Origin: Ampullaceana balthica
Taxonomy: Eukaryota; Mollusca; Gastropoda; Lymnaeidae
Length of the DNA stretch: 64,000 nt
Assembly: GCA_944989445.1 (NCBI GenBank)
Contig: CALYLW010000182.1
Coordinates: 342,001-406,000 of the forward strand
Direction of reading: 5' to 3'
The position numbers and the translations under genes were made by a program. A model generated the notes under the pieces. The model saw nothing but the letters and a program-made list of their open reading frames with translations, had not been told where the DNA came from and made no database searches. The stretch's first letter is position 1, and each line of letters starts with the position of its first letter. Shown here one piece after another: positions 31,301-42,431 of this stretch.

Positions 31301-34300
31301 ACAGACGCTCCTTCTATACAGAAGATTATTGCGTCCTACGCTTATCTATGGTTTGTGTTTAGTCCTGCATTTTTATTAGAGATTTAAATGTTGATAAAGT
31401 GTTGGTTTTCCTGGATTCTTCAGGCAACCCATTCCACGCCCGAATTCCGGACGGGAAGAAGGAAAACTTGTATGTGTTTGTTCTTGCATACGGAATAAGA
31501 AAGGTGTTTTTATCCTTATGTCTATCTGAGGGTTGTATTAAGTTATCTTTGTGTTGTATTTCTAAATTAGAATTAATTGCTTTATGTATGATTACTACTT
31601 TGCTCTTGGTTCTTCTATCCTCTAGTGTTTCAAGGTTTAATGATTTAACTAATGGTGTTACTCTTGTCAGTTTCGAATATTCTCCAGTAATGAATCTGGC
31701 AGCTCTTTTTTGAATTTGTTCTAGTTTATCAATGTTTTCTTTGGTGGATGGGTCCCATACAGAAGATGCATATTCTAGTGCAGGTCTCACCAAAGTGAGG
31801 TAGCATTTTAGTTTTATATCTCTATTACATTTGTTAAAGTTCCTTTTTATAAAGCCTAAGGTTTTGTTTGATTTTTTAATAACTTCATTGACATGGGGAT
31901 TCCATGATAGTTTCTCATTTATTAAGACTCCTAAGTATTTTGCATCTTTAGTTTGGGTCAGTTCTTTTCCATGAATGTAATATTTTGAATTTATTTGTTT
32001 CTTTTTCTTTGTTACTCTTAACAGTTGACACTTTTCTGGATGGAAAGACATACTCCAGTTAGTTTCCCATTTTATCAATTCATCTAAGTCTTTTTGTAAA
32101 ATTTTGCTATCTTGTTCTGATTTAATTGTTCTATAGATTATACAATCATCAGCGAATAGCCTAACTTTTGTACCTGTTGAGATGTTGTTGGGTAAATCAT
32201 TTATATAAATTAAAAAGAGTAAGGGACCTAGCACAGTTCCTTGTGGAACTCCTGAGTTAACCTTTATTGGTGCAGATTTAGATCCATTAATTATTACAGT
32301 TTGCTCCCTGCCCAAAAGGAAGTCTTGGATCCAGTGATGTAAGGAACCTGAGATTCCAAAGTAGTTAAGTTTTTTAAGTAAACTAAGGTGGTGAACTTTG
32401 TCAAATGCTTTTGAGAAGTCTAGTAATATTGTATCTATTTGATCATTTTTGTCCAAGCCTTTTGATAGTTCATCTATTAAACCTATTAATTGTGTTTCAC
32501 ATGATCTGTTTTTTCTAAAGCCGTGTTGATGTGGGCATAGGGCATTATATTTGTCAAGGTGGTTAACTATTCTACTATATATTATGTGTTCTAGTAATTT
32601 ACAGGTGATACTAGTAAGTGATACAGGCCTGTAATTACCAGGGTCTGATTTATCCCCTTTCTTAAAGAGTGGACTTACATTAGCTAATTTCCAATCCTTG
32701 GGCACTTTACCCTGGTTTAGAGAGGCTTGAAAGAGAACTACAAGGATTGGGGACAGTTCATTGCTTAGTTCTTTTAATAATCTTGCAGGCAAATCATCTG
32801 GGCCAGTAGCTTTGTTTATTTTTAAGTTTTTTAGGAGTGAATGTATACCTATCTCATCTACAGTTATGTTACCTATTTCCTCCATTTTATTTAAATTTAT
32901 TAAAACTTCCTTGTCGCCTGAGGCAGAAAAAGATGATGCAAAATATGTGTTAAGGATATTAGCTTTAGTTTCATTATCATTATAGGTTTTATTATTTGAG
33001 CCTTTTAGTGTGGCTATTCCTGAAGGTTCCATTTTTTTAGATTTGATAAAGGACCATAAGTTTTTATTGTTATCTTTGGTAATTACATTGTTTATATATT
33101 CATTTTGGAGGTTCCGACTAAGTTTTTGTGTCAAGTGTTTAATCTTTAAGTATTTTTTGTGTATCCTATATGAATTGGTAGCTTTATATTTCTTAAATAA
33201 GTTCTCTTTTAGTTTGCATAGCTTTTTCAATCTAGAATTGAACCAGCATTTGTTAATTTTATTTGATGTTAGTTTTGTTGGAACATTCTCATCCATTATA
33301 GTTTTTAGATTTGTTTTTATATCTTTCCAAATTTCTTCTACTGGGCTATTTGTGTTAAATTTACTTAGGAAAGTTTGTTGGAAGTTAGCCGCTGATTGGT
33401 GTAGTTTTATTGAATTACATTTATTCCAAAGATAGATTATTCTTCTAGGTATCTTATTAATTTTAGTTTTTATTGTATTGGTGACCCTAACAATATCATG
33501 GTCGGACAGTCCTGGAATTATTTTATAGTCTAACACTAGTCCTGGTCTATTTGTTAGGAATAAATCTAGTGTTTTATTTTTCCTTGTTGCTGTTTTTACT
33601 ATCTGTTCTAGGTTTATGTTGTTTATAGTGTCTAGGAAGTGTTCATTAATTTCTTTGTTAGTTTGATGGTTATCAATTGTATAATTTTTCCAATTTATAT
33701 CTGGAAGATTAAAGTCCCCCATAATCCATAGAACTGCATTTTTATTATTCTCTTTTATGAAAGTTAATTGACTACAAAGATTGTTCATGTATTCTGGGTT
33801 TGTATTCGGGGGTCTATATATACTGCCTACAATAAGTGGGGATGAGTTTGGTGTAATTATTTTACAATAAATAGACTCTATATTAAAATTTTGCTGTGTA
33901 GTAATTTCTTCAGCTATGATATTTGATTTAATTGCAAGTAGCACTCCTCCATAATTGTCTGATCTGTCTTTCCTAAAAATATTATAATTGGTGTTTAAAA
34001 TCTCAGAGTTATATATGTTGGGGTTCAACCAAGTTTCAGAACCAGCAATTATGTCTGGTTCTTCTGTTTTTATAAGTAGTTCTAAATCTGGAATTTTATT
34101 TTTTAAGCTTTGGAAATTAACTATTAGTGTTTTGAGAATGTTTTGATTATTAATATTATTAGATTTTTTATGGGTAATTTTATGGGTTTGTGTGGTTGGT
34201 TTCATTTTATCTAGTGGTTTATTTATAAAAGGATTAGCCAAAACACTGTAAGAGTTTGTGGTGATAAGGTCCTTATAGTTAAATAAATCTGAACTGATTT

Positions 34301-34598
34301 GGGGCAACCCACAATGTATGCAGTGCCAAGATGCATATTTATTTCTTAGGCCTATTGCTTTGTGCTTTGGTGTGTTAGAATGCAGGCATGCAATGTGGTA
34401 CCATTCATTGCAGGTGTCACACTGAATGGTTCCTTGTTTGGTAGTGCATGCCTTAATACAAATTTGACATTTAGATGATACTGGGCCTGGGTTAAGTTCT
34501 ATGTCGCCTGAGAGGAGCAAAATTAAGATTAAGTGTTTTTGCTTATATCTACATATTTTATGTTTCCATTGTTTCTCAACTCGAAAGATCCCAGTACA
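31290..34598 (-). mobile_element. CR1/L2-like non-LTR retrotransposon
   Basis: The element is oriented right to left. Its 3' end is a GATAA-type microsatellite (minus strand 'cagataagataag', 31,286-31,309), as in the CR1/L2 group, and the same 3' end ('ttctgtatag.ag.agc..atgtaacag' then 'gataag' repeats) is found at 49,165. The 5' end is at about 34,598, where similarity of the host flank to 57,350 resumes. The reading frame is open throughout but no ATG precedes it, so the copy is slightly 5'-truncated. The unbroken 1,080-codon frame makes this the youngest element in the window. Confidence 0.88.
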
Positions 34599-34601
34599 CA
34601 A
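31359..34601 (-). CDS. LINE polyprotein: 2A, PHD, endonuclease, RT
   Basis: The frame opens without ATG (TTG at 34,599). Residues 26-40 'LILLLSGDIELNPGP' are a 2A ribosome-skipping peptide, with the break expected between Gly39 and Pro40. Residues 45-97 form a PHD-type finger (C-x2-C ... C-x2-C-x4-H-x2-C ... W-x-C-x2-C). Residues 158-375 are an AP-type endonuclease ('VNFQSL', 'GSETWL', 'GSIYRPP', 'GDFNLP', 'SDHDIV'), which nicks the target. Residues about 630-860 are the reverse transcriptase with 'FADD' at 816-819, the catalytic Asp pair. The C-terminal 'ALEYASSVWDP' and 'AARFITG' blocks are typical of CR1/L2/jockey-group proteins. All motifs are intact; missing is only the start codon. Confidence 0.95.
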   Translation of the reverse strand: MCTGIFRVEKQWKHKICRYKQKHLILILLLSGDIELNPGPVSSKCQICIKACTTKQGTIQCDTCNEWYHIACLHSNTPKHKAIGLRNKYASWHCIHCGLPQISSDLFNYKDLITTNSYSVLANPFINKPLDKMKPTTQTHKITHKKSNNINNQNILKTLIVNFQSLKNKIPDLELLIKTEEPDIIAGSETWLNPNIYNSEILNTNYNIFRKDRSDNYGGVLLAIKSNIIAEEITTQQNFNIESIYCKIITPNSSPLIVGSIYRPPNTNPEYMNNLCSQLTFIKENNKNAVLWIMGDFNLPDINWKNYTIDNHQTNKEINEHFLDTINNINLEQIVKTATRKNKTLDLFLTNRPGLVLDYKIIPGLSDHDIVRVTNTIKTKINKIPRRIIYLWNKCNSIKLHQSAANFQQTFLSKFNTNSPVEEIWKDIKTNLKTIMDENVPTKLTSNKINKCWFNSRLKKLCKLKENLFKKYKATNSYRIHKKYLKIKHLTQKLSRNLQNEYINNVITKDNNKNLWSFIKSKKMEPSGIATLKGSNNKTYNDNETKANILNTYFASSFSASGDKEVLINLNKMEEIGNITVDEIGIHSLLKNLKINKATGPDDLPARLLKELSNELSPILVVLFQASLNQGKVPKDWKLANVSPLFKKGDKSDPGNYRPVSLTSITCKLLEHIIYSRIVNHLDKYNALCPHQHGFRKNRSCETQLIGLIDELSKGLDKNDQIDTILLDFSKAFDKVHHLSLLKKLNYFGISGSLHHWIQDFLLGREQTVIINGSKSAPIKVNSGVPQGTVLGPLLFLIYINDLPNNISTGTKVRLFADDCIIYRTIKSEQDSKILQKDLDELIKWETNWSMSFHPEKCQLLRVTKKKKQINSKYYIHGKELTQTKDAKYLGVLINEKLSWNPHVNEVIKKSNKTLGFIKRNFNKCNRDIKLKCYLTLVRPALEYASSVWDPSTKENIDKLEQIQKRAARFITGEYSKLTRVTPLVKSLNLETLEDRRTKSKVVIIHKAINSNLEIQHKDNLIQPSDRHKDKNTFLIPYARTNTYKFSFFPSGIRAWNGLPEESRKTNTLSTFKSLIKMQD

Positions 34602-34750
34602 TATGCTATTGTTATGGTATACACATCGTCACATGTTGTAGGTAGTGAACGGGAGGGTTTATTAATTACATGCCACTTATTCTATGACAACCGTGACGAT
34701 CATACTTTTTTTTAAAGAGACTACACGCACGGGAAAATAAATGCCAATAA
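34599..34750 (+). other. Conserved 3' flank of tail gene, part 2
   Basis: The sequence 'caatatgct', 'cacatgttgta' and 'tattctatgacaaccgtgacgatcatactttt' matches 57,353-57,465 ('ttttatgacaaccactgcagccacactttt'). It is the continuation of the block at 31,121-31,300 on the other side of the LINE, showing that the LINE landed in a pre-existing duplicated sequence. Confidence 0.6.
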
Positions 34751-35152
34751 GAAAAAAAATCAAACTTGACAATTATAACATGTAATCAGGGTATAATAAC
34801 ACGATTAGAACAGGCGTCTAAAACATGGCATGATGAATATCCCAAAATAAATAGGCACTATAAAAATAAATACGAAAAGGGAAAATTGGTTTTTATTGTA
34901 TCACACGTCCATGGTCTCCATAAGAGGATTTCAAAAGGACATCTTATTGATAACCCTGAATTCCCGATAACGAGCGAAAAGGGCAAGGTCACTCAATACA
35001 CTTACAACGCCTCAACATGTGTTGGTACCACTGGTGCATACGTCTATTTAGTGTCTAGAGATAAAAGAGGTTGGTTAACCCAGCACTTTCATCATGGGCG
35101 ACTTGAAAATGGTGATAAATTTTGTGGGAAGGGTGTGGATTATAGTGGTTAA
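34751..35152 (+). CDS. Unidentified 134-codon frame, probable exon
   Basis: The frame is open from 34,751 to TAA at 35,150 with no early ATG; the first internal splice-like site is 'catgtaatcag' at 34,788 (phase 0), which would give a terminal exon of about 120 codons. Residues are soluble and mixed with two Cys, one possible N-glycosylation site (Asn-Ala-Ser) and a conserved-looking end 'GWLTQHFHHGRLENGDKFCG'. Composition and codon use look coding, unlike the surrounding AT-rich DNA. No domain is recognised. It could be an exon of a secreted or ectodomain protein, or a domesticated fragment. No second copy was noticed in the window. Confidence 0.5.
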   Translation, partial: EKKSNLTIITCNQGIITRLEQASKTWHDEYPKINRHYKNKYEKGKLVFIVSHVHGLHKRISKGHLIDNPEFPITSEKGKVTQYTYNASTCVGTTGAYVYLVSRDKRGWLTQHFHHGRLENGDKFCGKGVDYSG

Positions 35153-36693
35153 ATCAAAGAACAAATAAGGTTGTGCCCTTGTTATAGTGATCAACATAAC
35201 ATAAACAATAAATTATGAGATTTGAACTATGATACATGAAAAGAGGGGAACAAATATTTAAGAAAATGTCCGTTACAGACAATGTATATTTATTTTGAAT
35301 TAGTATTAATTACTTTTTTTTCCTATGTTGATTTTTGAAAGAGCGGGAGTGCCGAGAAAGTTGTTGTTTAAATAAACTTCCATTTGATATCATTACCTAT
35401 ATTTTCCTTATTTAAAAAAAAATACAAAAATATATTTCGAATAATGCAAATGTCAGCAGGTAAAGCATTTAGTAAATAACAGTTTACTGTTAATGTTGAT
35501 GTGTGTAATGATAAATTATCTATAGGTTAAAAGAAAAAAAAAGAAAAAAAAGAACAAAATACTTAATGCCAGTTTTGTCCTGATTGTTCAAGATTTTTTG
35601 TGTGTTGCTTTGTTTTTTTAAATATAGTGTTTTATTTACGTTATTTTTTAAATAAAGTATATGCATAAAAATGTATTATTCAAATACTGGAAATCGTGTA
35701 AAATCTTTTGAATCTTAAAAGCTCCTGATTCTGGTTTTAATTTTCTAGTGCCTTGTATTTTAAAAAAAAACAACAAACAAGTTGTTGTAATTTTATTTTA
35801 AAGGAAGAAAAATGATTTCTCAACGCACGCGTGTTATAATAGTTTATATATTTGCTAAAATTTTCTAATGGCTGTTTTTTTATGTATAATTTTAAAGAAC
35901 TTTATAACGTTATATACTTGGAAGCTATCGTAATGTTTGTTTTCTTCCAATCAGCCATGTTTTGTATTTACATACACAAATTGAAATATTTCATTTTTAC
36001 TTGTTTTAATTCATCATCTACATTAAGTATCGATAGCTGTATGCTATAGAAACAAGCTTAAAAATAATAACTTTATGCTTTGTTGCATTAATACTTTTAT
36101 TAGTATTTATTTGGTAATGCTATTTGAAATTGATGTTATTAAATGTTTATGTCCGGATAATTTGATAATGCAATATATTATAGTCTTTATCATAAACATG
36201 AATGGCCATGTCCTAAATCCTAAATGTAACATCCCTATAGTATGTTGTCAAATTTGTAATTGTAAAAATAGAAACTAGTTGTCTAACAAGCTCTACTGCC
36301 ATACCGCAATGTCTCTAGGGTTTCCATAATGAACATGGTTGGACTCAAAACAAACAAATATTTAATAAAATTTTTGCACAAACAAAACTGCAGTCTGTCC
36401 TGAATAATAACAGGTGTAATTGTAAAACCCAAACTATATAGTATGAGCGATTTTACTGTTAGTGTAGTACAAGTTTCGAAAATACATGACATACATTGTG
36501 ATAACATTCTTAGAGTTACAACTAACATCTTTTCCATATTTTTTATCAAATTGTATTTATTTGTTATGTATAAATTATATTTTAAATAATAAAAGGACTT
36601 AACAAAAACTTTTAAAACTTTTTTTTCTGTGAAGTAGCATTTTGAAAACTATTTACTTTAATAAACAACCCTTAATAACAAAGTTTTTGACTA
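35153..36693. other. Gene-free AT-rich stretch
   Basis: No gene or recognisable repeat is seen; many T/A homopolymers. Minus-strand frames near 36,283-36,549 lack domain, splice or composition support. The last 40 bases grade into the first satellite A unit. Confidence 0.6.
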
Positions 36694-37900
36694 TAAATCC
36701 TTTATATATGATAATTCACAAAAAGTATTGATTATGTTCTATATAATACGCACAGCGCTACAAACATTTACAGACTGAAAGTGACTGAACCCACCTTGCC
36801 GAAAAACACGGGGATGTGGTCATCGATAGTTGGGGTGAAAAGCAGTGAACCGTGGAGATCAACTATAGCAGACGGCTTCATAGAGATACATAGAGATAAA
36901 CTAAAAATTCATTTAATTACGGTATGTTAGATGTATTGTATAAAATTTCAGCTCGATAGGATCACGGGAAGGGGGTCACTTTTGACTTTTGTTTTTCCTC
37001 CCTTCCTACCAACCACGACAGACACAGAGAGTAAAAAGACGGTGAAGTTAATATAAGGGATTTTATTAAAAATTAAACAACATGTAAACGCAAAGTTTTG
37101 ACTATACATCATTTATATATTAGACATGGCTAAAAGTATTGATTATGTTCTATATAACATGCACCACGCGACAAACATGTACAGACTGAAACTGAAACTC
37201 CCCTTATTGTAAAACACGGGGACGTGGTCTTCAATGGCTGGAGTGAACTCCAGTGACACGTTGATGTGAACAATTGCAGACGGCTACATAGAGTTACCCT
37301 GAGATTTAAAAACAATGCATTACTTTAATTACGGTAAATTCGATCAATCTGAAATTTTAATACAATGCATTCTTAGGTGACCTAACTCTCTGTTAAAAAT
37401 TTCAGCTCGATTGCATCAAGGGAAATTGGTCATTTTTCACTTTTGTTTTTCCACCCGACTGACCGACAGCGATCCCGACAGAGACAAGACGGTGAAGTTA
37501 ATATAAAGGATTTAATTAAATAACCCGTAAAAACAAAGTTTTTGATTATAAATCCCTTATATATGAGACATAACTAAAAGTATTGATTGTGTTCAAACGC
37601 GTCAAACATTTACAGACTGAAACTGAGTGAACTCCAATTTGTGTGAAACACGAGATGTGGTCATCGATGGCGTGAACTCAAGTGACAAGTGGATGTAAAC
37701 AATAGCAGACGGCAACACATAATTATATAGAGTCAAACTTAAAATGCATTAATTTAAATACGGTACATTCGATCGATATAAAATCTTGATACATTACATT
37801 GTTAGGTGACACGAGTCTATGTGCACAATTTCAGCTGGATAGCAAGACGGAACAAGTGTCATTTTTTACTTTTGTTTTTCCGCACGACCGCGAACCCATG

Positions 37901-37903
<3 letters not shown>

Positions 37904-37968
<65 letters not shown>
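37904..37968 (+). repeat. (GA)n microsatellite in satellite unit 3
   Basis: About 65 bp of GA dinucleotides with one interrupting G lie in the purine-rich position of the unit. Units 1, 2 and 5 have only short GA runs here, so expansion happened after unit duplication. Confidence 0.95.
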
Positions 37969-37970
<2 letters not shown>

Positions 37971-38345
37971 CGATGAAGTTAATATAAGGGAATTAATTTA
38001 ACAAACCCGTAAAAAAGACAGTATTTGACTATAAATCCCTTATATATGAGACAGAACTTACAGTATTGATTATGTTCCAACTCGACACACATTTACAGCC
38101 TGAAACTTAGTGAACACATCCTGGTGTTAAACACGAGATTTGGTCATCGATGGCTGGCGTGAAGTCAAGTGACCCTTAAAATGTAAACAATAGCGACCGC
38201 TACATGTAGTTTATAGAAATAAACTAAAATACATTAATTCAATTACAGTTCGATCGATCTGAACTTTTGATACGATGCATTGTTAGGTGACATCAGTCTA
38301 TGTGCAAAATTCAGCTCGATGGCATAATGCGAAGTGTGTCATTTT

Positions 38346-38383
38346 TAAATCCTTTATATTAACTCGTGGTGTCTGCGGCGGAC

Positions 38384-38416
<33 letters not shown>

Positions 38417-38820
38417 CGCCAAAACTTTTGATCGATTTTTAACCCACTTGCTCGCAAGATGGCGAGCTGAAATTTTGCAGGCAGTTCCGTACCGATGATA
38501 AAAACAATGTATCAAAATTTCAGATCGATCGCATGTACCGTAATTAAATTATTGATTTTTTAGATTATTTTTTTTATTCCTATGTATCATGCTATTTTTT
38601 GAGATAGAGCGTCGCGGTGCGTATTATATTGAACAACCTTTCTGTCGCGCAATAAGGTGCGTATTTTATTGACAGCTCTTTTTATAAACATATTCCTGAT
38701 CGGTGCGTATTATATTAAACATGTTTTACGACACAACTTCAATTTTGTATTTCTGGATGGTCTGGCGCTGCGTATTATAATGAACATTCTTTTAGTTACT
38801 TCTCGTACATAAAGGATTTA
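38346..38820 (-). repeat. Inverted element B insertion
   Basis: This is the reverse complement of 1,869-2,331: 'aaatcctttatattaactcgtgg', a (CTTG)n tract, 'gatcgatttttaacccac', the three 'gtgcgtatt' blocks and 'acataaaggattta'. It lies inside satellite A unit 4, whose right part resumes at about 38,860. The ends are inverted repeats and the insertion is clean, consistent with transposition. The CTTG tract has expanded relative to the other copy. Confidence 0.85.
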
Positions 38821-39869
38821 TAGTCAAAAACTTGGTTTTTTACGGGGTTTTCTTATTTACTTATGTTTTTCCGACCGCCCAAGACAGAGACGGTGGTGAA
38901 GTTAATATAAGGGATTTAAATTAAACAATCCGTAAAAATAAAGTTTTTGACTATAAATTCCTTATATTTGAGACATAACTAGAATTATTGATTATGTTCG
39001 ATATAATATGCACCGCGAGACAAACATTTATAGACTAAAACTGATTGAACTCAACTTGCTGTAAAACATGGGGATGTGGTCATCGATGGATGGAGTGAAC
39101 TCCAATGACACGTTGATGTCAACAATAGCAGACGGCTACATATAGTTACATAGAGATAAACTAAAAATGCATTTATTTATTTTCAATGAATTCGATAGAT
39201 CTGAAATTTTGATACAATGCATTGTTTGGTGACACAAGTCTATCTGCAGATTTCAGCTCGATAGCTTCCCGGGAAGTGGGTTCTTTTTTTACTTTTGATT
39301 TTCCACCCGACCGACAGACCGACCGCAAACCAAAGACAGAGAAAGACGGTAGTTACATTAATATAAAGGATTTAATTAAACAACCCCTAAAAACAAAATT
39401 TTTGATTATAAATCTCTTATATATGAGACATAATTAAAAGTATTGATCATGTTCAATCGCAACAAACATTTACAGACTGAATCTGCCTTAACTCCCAATT
39501 GCAATATAACCGTTGGGGGGGCGGGGGAGATGGGAAATATCAGGTCATCCATCGCTGGACCGAGCTCAGCGTGACACGTAATATGTAAACAAGGGCACGC
39601 CGGTACATCGATGGGTGGCGTCAACGCGTGAACTCAACTGGCAAGTGGAGGAAATACAATAACAAACTCTGAAATTGAATTACCTACGTCATATAGAGAT
39701 AAACTCAAAATGTATTAATTTAATAACAGTACGTTCGATCGATCTGAAATTTTGATACAATGCATTGTTAGGTGACACGAGTTTTTTTTGAACATTTTAG
39801 CTCGATAGCATTACGGGAAGTGTGTCATTTTGTGAATTTTGTTTTTCCGCCTGCCCGACGACGAACGAC

Positions 39870-39875
<6 letters not shown>

Positions 39876-39948
<73 letters not shown>
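39876..39948 (+). repeat. (GA)n microsatellite in satellite unit 6
   Basis: About 73 bp of uninterrupted GA lie at the same relative position as the run at 37,904-37,968. This makes artefactual Arg-Glu reading frames on the plus strand. Confidence 0.95.
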
Positions 39949-39949
<1 letters not shown>

Positions 39950-40138
39950 GGCGGAGAAGTTAATATAAGGGATTTAAAAATGAAAAAAACATTTACGATT
40001 TCTAACAAAATATTTACTTATATACATACTTAGAATACAATTATTCATATATAAAATGTGTAGAGAAGCATTGTAATTCTTTAAAAGAAAGAATGCTTTT
40101 TTAAAAAAATCATTTTACATATCGCATATATATTTTTA

Positions 40139-41728
<1,590 letters not shown>

Positions 41729-41872
41729 GCTAACTGAAGCCACATTGCCACATATATGGGCTTACTGAAGCCAACTTGTCACGAACCCGTGCTTGTTGAA
41801 GCCAGGCTGCCACATACACATTGCTCGCGGAGGCAAGCCTGTCACATACACACGGTACTCGCTGATGCCGTT
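41729..41872 (+). repeat. ~31-bp minisatellite, about 4-5 copies
   Basis: Degenerate repeats of 'ctnactgaagccan.nTgcCACatan' occur at about 41,730, 41,761, 41,792 and 41,823, with a partial copy near 41,856. The repeat lies inside the GC-richer block 41,410-42,060. Phase is constant but there is no open frame through it. Confidence 0.75.
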
Positions 41873-42431
41873 TCGATTCGAGGCGAAGTACCCAAAACCC
41901 TACATACAGAAGAATAGTAGCACATCCAGGTGAACTACTTATTCATCAATCATTCGCCTGTGGAAAGTGGAGATCTTGCAGCAACCAACTACCCCACCAC
42001 AGCAAACAGCGGAAGCCGGAACACGGTGTAGGGTGAGACAACCCACAAAGAACAGTGTTATTACATATAAGTACTCACCTAATAAACATTAAGTTTCTAT
42101 GGCAGAAAGCTGATGATGATAGTGATGTTCAAAAGGGGCAATAGATAGAATAATTTAAACAAATTAGTTAGTGAGATTTCATTTTCAAACCTTCTATACA
42201 AAGTGTAAATAAAAGTTAGTTCATTTAATGTACACCATAATTGTTCTGTCATATATCTTATATGTGTTGAGATAACTAAAGTATATACTTGTTGGTGTAA
42301 AGATTAATTCAGTTATTAATATTGCATCCAAGACACGTAAGCCATATAATTAACATCTTTATCACCACAATGGATTTCATTTGAAAAAAATAGAGGAGAA
42401 AAGCAAATAAAGATAATATAATATATATATA
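41873..42431. other. Gene-free stretch
   Basis: The remainder of the GC-richer block runs to about 42,060, followed by AT-rich DNA with a TA run ending at the repeat start at 42,432. No exon is seen. Confidence 0.5.

Larger units (their letters stand above)
36694..39977 (+). repeat. Satellite A: six tandem TIR-ended units
   Basis: Units begin near 36,695, 37,104, 37,552, 38,032, 38,955 and 39,409, each with 'aaatcc.ttatatatgagacata' and ending 'gaagttaatataa(g/a)ggattta', so each unit carries inverted ends of about 12-14 bp. Internal landmarks are conserved: 'acaaacatttacagactgaa', 'ggtcatcgatgg', 'aacaatagcagacgg', 'gatcgatctgaaattttgatac', 'tttcagctcgatagc' and a (GA)n/(CGAC)n tract that is the main cause of length variation. 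It looks like a short TIR-bearing element that has become tandemly amplified. Unit 4 is split by the inverted element B at 38,346-38,820. Confidence 0.88.

Noticed and set aside
36283..36549. 88-codon minus-strand frame
   Set aside because: No recognisable motif, biased by AT-rich composition, and no splice or promoter support.
37020..39977. CRISPR-like array in the satellite region
   Set aside because: Units are hundreds of bases long without short direct repeats and unique spacers, and the DNA is eukaryotic.
37799..40033. Arg-Glu repeat proteins at 37.9 and 39.9 kb, and the Leu-Ser frame opposite
   Set aside because: They arise from (GA)n tracts within satellite A; the frame is not conserved between units.
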